From assembly GCA_016648135.1 (NCBI GenBank), contig JADDOH010011208.1, positions 1 through 64,000 of the forward strand: DNA of 64,000 nucleotides, read 5' to 3'. Of this stretch, positions 11,478 through 22,519 are shown piece after piece (the first letter of the stretch is position 1; each line of letters begins with the position of its first letter). The position numbers and the translations under genes were made by a program. Under the pieces are notes generated by a model. That model searched no databases, was not told the DNA's origin, and was given only the letters and a program-made list of their open reading frames with translations. The DNA comes from Agrypnia vestita (Eukaryota > Arthropoda > Insecta > Trichoptera > Phryganeidae).

Positions 11478-11890
11478 ACCGTTTCTCCTCGGGGGTAGGC
11501 AAAGAAAATAGATCGCCATATCCTTTTATACTGGCACACTACTATTGCTTCGGGTACATTCATATATTTTCTCATGTATTGACGATATTCTCATGTAACT
11601 ATTCTCTCTACGATTGTTGAGGCTTTTAACATGACCATCCTTCAATATTTGTAGAATCGTGCCTGGTCTTTCGCGGTCGCCCTCTATTTTTCGGCTTTCA
11701 ACACTCGCCTCATATATTTTCTCAACCAACATTACGTTCCACATGACAAAACCATCGCATAGATCCTTTTTTATTCTATCTACCGCGCTACAACCAGCAT
11801 TACATTCATTTCTAATTAGTACATTCCTTACTCTACGGATCAAATATTTTCACTTCACTTCCATAGATCAGAGTTGGCATTAAACACCAT
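11478..11890 (-). mobile_element. Non-LTR retrotransposon ORF2 C-terminal remnant
   Basis: Read on the minus strand, the frame includes a basic stretch followed by RERPGTILQILKDG and KSLNNRRE, matching the GRPxxTW...NNRRxCMxxCM tail of the plus-strand copies at 13811 and 24001. It ends near the conserved cctcgggggtaggc block. The frame is broken and 5'-truncated. Confidence 0.65.
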
Positions 11891-12810
11891 TGTATACCGC
11901 TAGTCTTGCTTTCTTTGACAGATTCTTAAGAGGCTCTTTCAATATTGGCATTAGTTTAATCACTTCCCGCTAAAAATGGCGCTAGTTTCGCTCAAACATG
12001 TATTATTTAAGCACAAAAAACGATATCGAAAAATATATACAATACTATTAAACGAAATAGAAATGTGCAAACTTTAACGCCTGACCTTTTAACTGCGTAG
12101 TGCTACATACGTAACCCTTTCTACATGAACGTAAGTTTTGCAAGTTTGGCGAAATTTTTCTGTACAATAATTATTCCATCCTTATATTAGAGATGTGACA
12201 AAGCCGACCATGCAATGGATATTGTTTCTTTCTGAAATTTCACTCAAAATTTGCTTTTTTATGCTATTTTTCTGATTTTTAAGAAAAACATTTTTTTAAG
12301 ATCTCCATTACATGTAATATTATGTTATTATTTTTTCTTTAGCGTTGAAAAATTGTATGACGTGTGTGAATTTTCACTATATTTTTTATTGTTTTATAAC
12401 ATTTTGTCTAATATCAATGTTAAATAATTCAAATAAAAACCATTTAAAAAAATTATGCGTGTACTTAGGTATGCGCGTTAGAAGTTATACTTAAAAAGTA
12501 GAAGAAAGACAAAATAATAATAATAATAATATTTTCGTTGTCTGTCCGTAACTTACTGGAAAGACGACTTTAGATATTTAGAATGTGACAAGCAATCAGC
12601 GCTCAACTCATGTTGCGCGGTCACGCAAGAGTTGTTATTAATTACTATACAGTCGTACACCCATGAAAATATGGTTAAGTATAAACAGAATATAGAAATA
12701 AAATATTCTGAATTATCTTTTCAAAACGTAAGACTTTCATGAAAGTAACTTATATCGAATATCTAAAATTAATTCGCAATAATAAAAGTCAAATAAAATG
12801 ATAATCATCC
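11891..12810. other. AT-rich spacer
   Basis: No gene recognised. The block at 12550-12615 (acttactggaaagacgactt...) recurs in diverged form at 13587-13645. Confidence 0.35.
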
Positions 12811-13102
12811 GTATTCTGAACTAAGCAACATTGCTATTTCTGTATCTTGTATTACATTGTGATGCCGTTTTTTTTGACGTTTTATGTTTGACAGGTTTGA
12901 AATTAATGAATTCAATCAATTAGAAAGATCATTATTCGTAATTGTGAATACATTAACATTTGTTTACGTTTTAGGGCTTTCTGATTGATTCATTAATTAT
13001 TTCAAACATGCCAAACTTAAAACATCGAAATTAGTGTCAATATATTGTTATACATACCTGTCAAGATTGGGATAAAGATCTGACATCCCAATATTTTCAG
13101 AA
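12811..13102. repeat. Palindromic MITE, family 2, copy A
   Basis: The left half contains gctatttctgtatcttg and gaaattaatgaattcaatca. The right half holds diverged inverted counterparts around gtttacgttttagggctt. The same element in better condition lies at 19410-19730. Confidence 0.7.
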
Positions 13103-13810
13103 CAGCACAGATTAACTTTATAAAGTATTATATATTTATCAAATTTCTGAAGGGTGATAGTGCAAAATGATTAAACATTTTTTTTGCTTGTATTGAAGCG
13201 AATTTATTTTTAATATTCTACATAAGTTACTTAAATAACAATCAAAATCGGAACATACAAACGTAAAACCTTATGATTAATAAACATAATAACAAAAGAT
13301 ATAAATCATAAAATCTGATTATGAAAACTGGAGAAAAACGATTATTTGAAAAGATCAACAACTGACCATAATAAACGATTATAAAAAACATTCATGCATG
13401 TATGCGGTAGAAGTAATATTTAAAAACTAAAATAAAGACAATTTATATTATAATGATGCTCAAAGCATTGAGTTGTATAAATCTACACTGATCATTGTCT
13501 ATTACTTTATTGAATTTTATGAAAAGAATGAAAACTCATACTTACAGAAATGTAACCTCAAATATAATTTGGTTGTCTATCCGTAACTTGCTAGAATGAC
13601 AACTTTATATAATTAGAGTGTGGCACGCAATCAGTGCATGGCTCACGATTATTTAAAAAGTATAATAAAAAACGATTAACGGAGCATATAAACGAAAACA
13701 AAACGATTCACTAAAACAGGGTATTTAAATAATACAACATATAAAGATGTTATAAAAGGAAAAAAGAAGGATTCATAAGATCCGATTATATGAAATAGGG
13801 TAAAACAGGA
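13103..13810. other. AT-rich spacer
   Basis: Nothing recognised apart from the diverged direct repeat at 13587-13645. Confidence 0.35.
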
Positions 13811-14028
13811 ATAGAGGGCGTCCGCGAAAGACCTGGCACGATCAGGTACTACAAGTATTTGAGGATGGCCCTGTTAAAAGCCGCAACAATCGTAGAACGT
13901 GTATGAGAAGATGCATGAATGTGGCCGAAGCAAAAGTGGTGTGCCAGGATAGAAGAGTGTGGCGTTCAATCCTCTCTGCCTACCCCTGCAGGGAAACGGC
14001 GTGATGGTTAGTTAGTTAGTTAGTTAGT
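13811..14028 (+). mobile_element. Non-LTR retrotransposon 3' end with (TTAG)n tail
   Basis: An open frame without internal stop encodes a C-terminal segment beginning NRGRPRKTWHDQVLQVFEDG and continuing KSRNNRRTCMRRCMNV. It ends ...CRETA and a TGA, immediately followed by a tail of ttag repeats. This is the classic 3'-end structure of a LINE with a microsatellite tail instead of poly(A). Related copies lie at 11478, 22273 and 23340. Confidence 0.8.
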
Positions 14029-14198
14029 AAAACGATTCATAAAAAATATCGACAATTGACCACAATAAATAAAAATATATAACGACGGACGACAAAAATG
14101 GAGCATATAAACGGTTCCTTAATAGCCGGAGGATAAATTAATAATCGGGTTTTGCAAAATGATTTAATAAGTTTATATATTAAATTTAGTCGCCCGAC

Positions 14199-14792
14199 CA
14201 GAGTTGCCAACAGCGCTTGGCCTAATATCGCCGTTTCTTATACATAAAGTAGCCTAAAGTAGCCCAAACGCCAAAATATCAATATGAATAAAATAAAATG
14301 TAATTTTTATCAATTTATTTATAACATATTTATTATGTATTGATAAATAGGCCTAAGCCTAATATAAAAAACCGTAATGTTCGTTAAAAGAAAGTAAAGT
14401 AAGTAGATAGGTAGCATTTTAAAAACACCGGAGACGTACATTTTGCTACCAGCATGAAAACTTACCATGTGATTGCTTGGTTGAAAGATGTTGCAACACA
14501 CCTCTTACATTCGTATAGGTACGAATTCTAAGAATAGCGATCAGCATGGGTAGTTGCAGGCGATTCCTTAATTTTGTTTTAATTGTCCCCATCACGCTTA
14601 AAATTCTTTCAATGACAGCATTACACAAAGGTACTTGTATTTTTTTTCTTAATTATTTGCGATTCGGCTGATTTAAATAACTTGTCTCTGAAGTAGCCTA
14701 GTAGGCGACCAGTCGCCTTTTAGATTTTTTCGTCGCCGATTCTCGTTCTGAGTAGCCTAAATGGCGAAAAATCGCCTACGTTGGCAACTCTG
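14199..14792 (-). mobile_element. hAT transposon with transposase C-terminal fragment
   Basis: The terminal inverted repeats are cagagttgccaac and gttggcaactctg. The flanks are a perfect 8-bp target duplication, cgcccgac at 14191-14198 and again at 14793-14800, diagnostic of hAT. A minus-strand frame (14628-14446) reads NAVIERILSVMGTIKTKLRN and LPMLIAILRIRTY, matching the hAT C-terminal dimerisation region (NAxxERxFSxxxxIKTKxRNRL). The catalytic N-terminal part is absent, so it is an internally deleted copy, probably a fairly recent insertion given the intact duplication. Confidence 0.88.
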
Positions 14793-14837
14793 CGCCCGAC
14801 AGCAAATACGAAAATCGTGTACTAGGACCTCTTAATT

Positions 14838-14965
14838 GAAAATATTTTTCAAAACAAACAAACTCAAAACAATATTATATCGTTTTACTGAATATTTTTC
14901 AAAAAAAACATCAAAACAAACAAACTCAAAACAATATTATATCGTTTTACTGAAAATTTTTCAGT
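14838..14965. repeat. 62-bp tandem duplication
   Basis: The word caaaacaaacaaactcaaaa begins at 14850 and again at 14912 with matching flanks. Confidence 0.8.
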
Positions 14966-15997
14966 TAAAATAAAAACACAAAAAAATGCCGGTTCAAAAG
15001 ATTTCACATCACTATTTCGTGAAAAAATGACAATTACCGTTGAGTAAAGAAGTAGACGGAGTATCTTATTTCATTAAAAATATTGTTTGCAGGTAAAAGA
15101 AAGGACTAAAATTCCGTGTATATACAGAACAAAGTCTATATATCATATTGTTTCAAGAAAACAGATAAGAATAATGGAAAAAAACATCAGAATCAGCCCG
15201 CAAAAACAAACAAAATTTGACAGTTGTAAAAAATAAAAATGGCGACATTCAAATTCAAGTATTTTTAATACATTTAACAGTTATTTTCTGCATTTACCGT
15301 TGTCCCCGCAATATGGGATTTCTAAAATGCATTCATTATACGGATATCTTCCCTTTATTAACACTCAGGCAAAGTTTACGCAGCATTTTAAGATATATTC
15401 GTATAAACTAGCGGGAGCGTAATCTGACGACTGGCGTAGTTGGTGTCAGGGCCTGCGCACTCTATCCATAAAGTTTCGATTCCGTTATAATGGCATCAAT
15501 TCTTTTATGGGAATTTTTTTAAATTTCATTTTTCGGCGGTTCTAATTTGGTGTCAGTACTTACCTACCCATGCCAACTATTTTAACAATTATTGTAGTGG
15601 TATTAATGTTGGTTTCGCAAAATGTTCAAATTGGTTACACTGTTCACAATTTGCGACGCCATTTTAATTTTTCATATCAAATATGTCTTTATTTTGTGGC
15701 GATTTTGCTTGTTTATTTTTTTACAATCCCGCTACCACGTCACCGCCTCCGACATTGACATCCTCTGAGAATATGTTTGTTTCGATATGAAACTGAATAT
15801 TGACATTTCACAAAGGATATTTGCTACAAAAACGAAATATTTTATCGTCCTTTTGAACTGTCATACTGAAACCGAAAATACGCGTGAGTGATTGTATTTT
15901 ATATTTATATTAATTATATTTGGAATGTTTTATTATAATTGTGTGTGTTTGAAAGTTTATTAGAAAAAGTTATTTTACAAAGGAAAACTAATTTACA
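14966..15997. other. Intergenic DNA, possible 5' region of the 16.4-kb gene
   Basis: The frames at 15217-15411 and 15570-15758 look non-coding. A possible 5' splice donor (cgc|gtgagt) near 15882 could end a non-coding first exon of the gene at 16377 (inference). Confidence 0.3.
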
Positions 15998-16190
15998 TAG
16001 GGTATAAAAGCGAAGGCAGCAATATCCAAAAAATTGTTTTGAATGTAGTCACAGAGGATTACTAATTTAAAATTAACCGAATTCTAGATTTTATGTATTA
16101 TTTTATCCCTTCCAAAATCTTGTTTCCTATAAATTTACAGGCTATGTTTCCCATAAAATCTCAATACTGTTGACTCATTTGTCTAAGTTT
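15998..16190. repeat. Palindromic MITE, family 3, copy B
   Basis: Shares gggtataaaagc, ggcagcaatat and the ttcccataaaatctc/tagattttat inverted pair with the copy at 8699-8936. The right end is eroded. Confidence 0.6.
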
Positions 16191-16376
16191 TCCGTATGAT
16201 TAAAATACAAAAAAAAAGGTTAATTATTATTACTACTATCTTTGTATAACATGCATACAATTATCAATTAAGAGTTATTATTATTTCACTGCTGGTTTTA
16301 GAAAGAACAGAACTTCCCACTGACATGTGTAAATGATAAGTAAAATTATTATGTCTACAGATTCAAGTCCAAGGAG

Positions 16377-16944
16377 ATGAATATTGGTGTGAATATCTCA
16401 ATGGAATCCTCAGAACCCAGCTCCAGCAAAGGAGATGAGGGTAAGAATATACAACTATAATCTATAACTAAATATTTTTTAAACAATGATTGCTTGTGTT
16501 GTATTTTTTTTAATACACAATACATACATTAATAAATGTTTACAACATGAATAAAATAAATTTAAATAACAGTACTAAAATATTAAACTAAGTAATTTCA
16601 TAAATAAATTTACAAAATAAATAATTTAGTTGAAGTATGTTTATGTTAATAAAATTTAATTAATGATGGACACACTCTCCCACACTTGTTAATTTAATTT
16701 AATTGTTAATACCCATTAATATTTAATTGTTAATAAAATTTAGTTAAAAATGGACACACTCGTCTGTCATTTTCCAGCGTTGTCAAATTTAACAGATTGT
16801 ATTATTTTTAAGGTTAAAATCAAGAAGAGAAGAAAGCAAGCGTTGCTGCCTAACCGGCCTGTAGCAGCATTCTTAAAAATCCATGCAGATTTAAGCATCG
16901 ACAAAGAGGCTTCACAGACAGTGGACTTTGTAAAATATTATTAG
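16377..16944 (+). CDS. Possible small spliced host gene, unknown function
   Basis: The first coding exon is 16377-16440, bounded on the left by a good acceptor (tctacag ending at 16360) and on the right by GTAAGA. The second is 16778-16944 after ttttccag, ending in TAG. Joining them keeps frame and gives 76 residues. The N-terminal part is Ser/Glu-rich (MNIGVNISMESSEPSSSKGD). It is followed by a basic patch (KVKIKKRRKQ) and a less biased C-terminus (NRPVAAFLKIHADLS...). Local GC content rises over the second exon, as expected for coding DNA. No signal peptide, membrane segment or known domain could be recognised. A transposon-derived or chance structure cannot be excluded. Confidence 0.42.
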
Positions 16945-17121
16945 AAATGTAAAAATAATGTACATAATAATATCGAACCATGAGTACTTTAGTGTATTAA
17001 GTTAAAAATGCAGTTTTGAGATATCGGCGTTAGATGTTATAAATTTCTTTATCAAATTGATTTTCAATTATTTGTTTTAGGATTTTTTGAATATTGCAAG
17101 GATTTGGATTGCCTCACATGC

Positions 17122-17167
17122 ACCCATCGATAAACCTTATATTTGCTTATAAGGTTTATCAATGGGT
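17122..17167. repeat. 46-bp hairpin
   Basis: The arms acccatcgataaaccttata and tataaggtttatcaatgggt pair at 19 of 20 positions around a 6-base loop. Confidence 0.7.
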
Positions 17168-17214
17168 ACAGCATAATATAACTATTTTATTATATTTTGA
17201 TTGAGACAAGGTTT

Positions 17215-17700
17215 TATAAAAGAGATAAATCATTTAGACCTTCCGACAAATCTGGTGTTTTTAGTATATCTAAAATTAGTGTTTTGCTTTCCTGAATGGG
17301 AACATTAATGAATGATCTTGCAATATCAAATGATACTAACTTTTCATTCATCAGGACAATATCTTTTAAGGTATTGACTGCATGAAATTTTAATTGTATG
17401 CTTTGGTTTAAATACGTTGGAGTTATTTAATATTTTTGTAATGAATGAAGTTATTTTGAATGTTGGGGAATTGCATTACATTGGGATACTGCTGATCTGA
17501 TGGGGCTGTTTCCTTTGTGAATTTTGAGAAAGCCGTATAATTTTGCGATCATTAAAACTGTTTGCCTTTTTTCGTTACAAATTAAATTTATGGAAGTTAT
17601 TGTCCGATCGTCCTGATGAAGATATAAATACAGTATCGAAATCATTAGACGTTTAAAAACAATATGTGTGGTTTTTAACGCTATAAGCATAAAAAATATT
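17215..17700 (-). pseudogene. Penelope-like reverse transcriptase remnant
   Basis: The minus-strand translation shows AKLYGFLKIHKGNSPIRSAV, matching the YGLPKIHKxxxPLRPIVS motif of Penelope-like reverse transcriptases. Further on it reads VSFDIARSFINVPIQES, equivalent to the VSFDVxSLFTNIP catalytic-region motif. Frame changes and stops show it is dead. Confidence 0.7.
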
Positions 17701-18289
17701 AAATCATTTGTTCTACTTTTTTAGTTTCAAACCGCTTGATCTTACTGACCGGTTATATTATTTCTAATGCATTGTAAATGATGTCTTATTGATATCTGTT
17801 CTTGTATACGCTTATTTAATTGAAAATAATTATTCTGAACATTGAAGTGTAAAATGACAATTGAAAAGAATACTTGTTGTGTATCTAGAATAATTATTAT
17901 GTATATGTAATGTATATGTATGTAAGAATCGTTGAAAATTCTGTCAACCCATTAGAATGTACTCTGTTTATCATATCTTCACACTTTTGATCATTTAGAT
18001 GATATTCCTAACCTTTTTTTATTATTTTAAAAATTTATTCTTTAATTTAATATAATAATTTTATATTTCTTTATATATACAGAATTACATATAATTATTT
18101 AAAATTTTATTCTAACTAAAATATCACATATTTTTTTAGTTTCCTCTTAAAGTTATTATATTATTTACATCTCTAATGTCCCTGGTAGTTTTATGTATAG
18201 TTTCGTTGTAGTAGTAGTTTTATATATAGCACTGTGCATGATTGAAATTTGTGATTTTTTTAAATGTAATCTTTTCATCTTCTCTTGTG
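17701..18289. other. AT-rich spacer
   Basis: Nothing recognised. Confidence 0.35.
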
Positions 18290-18760
18290 CAGTGGTCATG
18301 TTTGTGTTTGTTTTTTTCTTAATACTTCAAAGATGTTGTATCCATTATTAATTTTATATATAAGTAGAAATAGAATTAAATTTAATTATTTGTCTATTAT
18401 TGGTAAACTTTCTAGCACCACTTTAATTCTTGTGTATTGATTTATTTTTAGTATAATTCTTAATGCTTTCTTTTCGAGTATTGTTATTTTTTCAATTCTT
18501 CTTCAACCCAGAAATAGTATACTGCCGCAGTAGTTGATGCGGGGGACAATTATTGCGTTATATGATATATTTTTGCACAATTCTGTTTTGATCTCTTCTG
18601 ATTCTTTCCAAGGGTGAAATTCATTTTGCTATTTTTTGTTACATATTTTGTGTTCAATGTAAAGTTTAGTTTATGATTTAAAATTGCTCCCAAATATTTT
18701 ATATCGAATTGGGTAGGAATTTATTGCAATGTTTTTTTTAAATCAATATTCGTTGAATTT
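18290..18760 (-). pseudogene. Jockey-like reverse transcriptase C-terminal remnant
   Basis: The minus-strand reading gives fragments such as KYLGAILNHKLNF, then (one frame over) IVPRINYCGSILFL and KALRIILKIN. These have the order and spacing of the thumb region of Jockey-clade non-LTR reverse transcriptases (YLGxxLDxxLxF ... PxxxYCxxxW ... ALRxxL). Several frameshifts. Confidence 0.6.
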
Positions 18761-19409
18761 TTCCTTTGTATATTTGTACTTAAAACAATCATTCTGAATC
18801 TAAAAAATATATTATTTGAATGTTACATTTTTTTATCACATCACTTAAATAATATTAGTAATATTATTAACAGGCAATGAAAATTGACTACCACATGAAT
18901 ACGAAGTGTAATCTTATTTTGTATAATCATCACAAATCATTGATTTCCTTTACCTATTAAAATGGTAGCTTGTGGTGTAAATTATTTACTGATCAATTTT
19001 ACATTTTATTTTCTAAAATATTAATAATTACAAAATATATAATATTGAATTTTTATTTTCTTTGCGAGTTTTGGTATTTTAAAAAATATTAATTCTATGT
19101 TTTTGAATTGAATGAATTTTAAATATGAACATTGTTTTTAAAACAAAATCATGTATTTTAATCTGAAATTATGTTCATTATGTAAACATATTCCTGCTCT
19201 AAACATGAGATTTTTCTTTTACAGAAAGGTAGTGTGTGAAATTTAAAAAATATTCTGTAACAATATCGACTAATTTAAAAATAATTGTCAGTTTTCTTTG
19301 CCAATTCTTTTTCTGACTCTTGGCGGATAATACATTTTTAATTAAATGTACCATCTTTTATTGTTAAACCTTATTTTCATTTTCAGAAACAAACAGCCGT
19401 ATTCTGAAA
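18761..19409. other. AT-rich spacer
   Basis: Nothing recognised. Confidence 0.35.
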
Positions 19410-19730
19410 ATTGTAATATTGCTATTTCTGTATCTTGACAGTTATTTTATAACATTGTAATGCAGTTAATTTTGACATTTTAAGTTTGACAGATTTGAAA
19501 TTAATGAATTCAATCAATCAGAAAGCTCTAAAACGTAAATAAACGAAAGTAAAATAAGTTATTCATAATATGTGAATAACTTAGCGTTTGTTTACGTTTT
19601 AGAGCTTATCTGATTAATTGAATTCGTTAATTTCAAACCTGTCAAACTTAAAACGTTAAAATTAACAGCATTATAATGTTATACAATAACTGTCAAGATA
19701 CAGAAATAGCAATATTGCTATTTTCAGGAT
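19410..19730. repeat. Palindromic MITE, family 2, copy B
   Basis: Long inverted arms: tgctatttctgtatcttgac near the left end pairs with gtcaagatacagaaatagca near the right end. The inner gaaattaatgaattcaatca and cgttttagagct blocks pair likewise. The centre is a short attcataatatgtgaat palindrome. Confidence 0.85.
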
Positions 19731-20479
19731 AGGTCGAAATATTTATTTAATTTAAATGAATAAATAAATAAATAAAGAAAAAAGGACGAATATATAAATA
19801 AATAATAATATCTCCCATAGTCGCAAGATGTCACTTTGCAAATATCAGTTGCCATTCTATTTTGGTCTATATTCTGTGGTTGGTGTCCAACCAACGACTG
19901 ATTTGAAAGAAAAATGATCTTTTAACAGACTATACGATTTAATTAATTCAAATTTTTGTGTATGAGGTAGAAAATTTTGAATATTTTTATATTAATGACA
20001 GTGAAATTTTCTTAGTACGCATGTAAAATTCAATTAAAATAATCAATGTTTTAATGGTTTTTTGGATGCTGCAATATAGGAGACGGAACGTGAATTTTTA
20101 TCTTTTTGTAAACGTTGTATTTAACAACCTACCCAAAAATAATTATATATTTTCCTCCAACCTTTCTGTTTGAACTTCTTTTATTTAATTTATTAAAAAA
20201 ATATACGGTCTTTAGTGGAAATATTTCGAGAAAAAGTGTACCAAAGATAACTCTATTGCTAGAAAGATTAAATAGGGCTTCGGGATTATATTTTTTTTGT
20301 GATAATAACAAAGTATTTTTTTAACTTTTTTTAAACAAATGCTTTAATAGTAAATGGACCTTTCATAATAAAATTGATTGAATGCATGGTTAGCTGCAAT
20401 TTTGGCAATAAGATTCGAAAACTTTACACTAAATTGACTCTCCAGACAGCAAAAACGTGAATCATGCACTATGGCGCCT
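19731..20479. other. AT-rich spacer
   Basis: Nothing recognised. The pair of overlapping frames at 20115-20324 is not convincing. Confidence 0.35.
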
Positions 20480-21370
20480 TAATTGCCATGATTGAATTCA
20501 GATTGCCATTTACTTTGTTTCCCGCAGTACTCTCCTTTCGATATCATTCTCAGTCTTGCCGTCTTTACTTAACATGCTTCCCAAATACACGAACTCGTTC
20601 ACTTTTTCTAATTTACAATTACATCACACAAGGTCACCCCTCTGTCTTTCGCGAACACTATCACTTTCGATTTGCCGACATTCATCAGAAGTTCACTCTC
20701 CATGCATACATAATAAGCAGGGAATTTTTATGGCGCCGTTTTTACGTAAAAAATGCTTCAAGGGCGCTTTACAGATGTGACATGTTGAAAAAGTGAGTTT
20801 TCAGCCTCTTCTAGAAAAATTCTTGACTTTTCATGGATCACAATACTGGAAGCATGTCTGGCCCCGCAATGCTGAAAGCATGTTCCGCAAACTTGGTGGC
20901 TCCAGGTATCCTTGCCACTACCAGCTTGCAGAGCGCTTTCGATTGGCTGGCTGTAGTGTGAGCCGCCTTCCAGTGATATTATCCGGGATTCAGAAGTCCA
21001 TCAAATATTATGGTGCATTTCTTTGAAGACTTTTGTACATCATCAGGGAGAGTTTGAAATTTATGCGCTCCGGCAGGCGAAGCCAATGTAGCTGCTTCAG
21101 TAGTTCTAGTTCCTTTAGTGTTCTAGTTTCTTTAGTTTTTTCATAGAATTATCCATATACCTACAGGTTGAAAAGCTGTGGTGACATTGCGCATCCCTGT
21201 TTGACACCTCTTGTTATATCAAACCAAGATGTGCATGCCTCATTATTTGCAAGTATGGGCTTACTTTTCACCCCATATTCAGAATAAACCTCCATAACTT
21301 TCGTCTTATCACTCTGTCATACGCTTTTTGGATATCCACAAAGGCACAAAAAAGTTTTTGAGTTATATAT
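20480..21370 (-). pseudogene. Non-LTR reverse transcriptase pseudogene
   Basis: The minus strand carries, in order, FVDIQKAYDRV (motif A with the catalytic Asp region), RGVKQGCAMSPQLFN (motif B), then ELLMNVGKSKVIVFAKDRG and NEFVYLGSMLSKDGKTENDI (palm-to-thumb). All four are hallmarks of the same element family as the fragment at 23640-24216. The pieces lie in different frames, and about 300 bp around 20750-21050 are unrelated or inserted. Confidence 0.8.
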
Positions 21371-22272
21371 AGGTACAAAATTGACAATACAAATATATTT
21401 TATGCCAAGCAACTTGATAACACTAGAATAAAAATTGTCCCAAAGGCATACTACAAGAGCAAAATTTTTTAATCTCTAATCAGACATTAAAGATGCTCCT
21501 AGCTGCGGCGAATATTTAAACAAAATTAAAATCATAGATAGCAAACAACAGACAATCATCTGATATACAATTAATTTTTTTTACTCATATTTATTTTTTA
21601 ATTTTAATATTACGAACAATTTCTACAGCACCCTGCATGCATGCGGTTTGTATGTTTTTGTACCACTTTATTATTATAAATACAAAATTTTGTATTATTT
21701 TATCATCAATTAAACATCATTTACCGAGAAAACATCAACTGCCATACAATTAAATGGATAACATATTTAAAATTAAACCCAATCAATCATTTAAACCAAA
21801 TCATAACATTTGCAGATGGGTACTATTAGATGGATAAATTTTTCGAACTTTTGTGTAATAAATTATAAATTTATTGAATAATTAATATAAATTCTTTAGA
21901 ATATTTTTTCATCATCTTACATGCTTAGAGGAAGAAGGGATATAGATTTAAAAAACAATCAATAAATATGTTTTTAAAATTGTTTTGTTTTTATTTATAT
22001 TCGTATTATAATTATTTAATATTTACATTTATTTTTGATTCATAAATATTTTAGTTAATAAATAATTTTTTAAAATTTTGTTAATATGTACATTATTGTA
22101 GTCACTCAACCAGGCCTCGGAAAATTAACATCAAATATAATAATCCACATTATTTTATCCACATTTATGAATAATCCACACAATACTTGCAGAGTCTATA
22201 AAGATGTATGATTTGTTACGGAAAGTGACCTTATTTCGAGAAAGAGAAAAATTAGACATCGTGTGAAATATT
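21371..22272. other. AT-rich spacer
   Basis: Nothing recognised. Confidence 0.35.
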
Positions 22273-22341
22273 AGAGGAGTGTGGCGCTCTTTCCTATCTT
22301 CCTACCCCTGCGGAGAAACGGCGTGATGTTAAGTAAGTAAG
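22273..22341 (+). mobile_element. LINE 3' tail fragment
   Basis: The block gtgtggcgctct...cctacccctgcggagaaacg followed by taagtaagtaag is the same 3' terminus seen at 13950-14028 and 24140-24216. Only ~70 bp remain, which fits extreme 5' truncation on insertion. Confidence 0.75.
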
Positions 22342-22519
22342 CGTATACTTTTAAATATATCCTTAATCAAAATCTTTGTCTTACATTATAAAAAAAATAT
22401 AATACATAATATTGTTTAAATAATGAAGTTGTTAACACTATTCAATATCAGGTGGTAATTCCCAGTGAGTCAAATATATTTGGCTCAGTTTTTTGTATTT
22501 CGCATTTTGGATAAAAGCA

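Noticed and set aside
15570..15758. 62-codon frame with a hydrophobic N-terminus, at first sight a signal peptide
   Set aside because: No homology, no promoter, and composition typical of AT-rich DNA.
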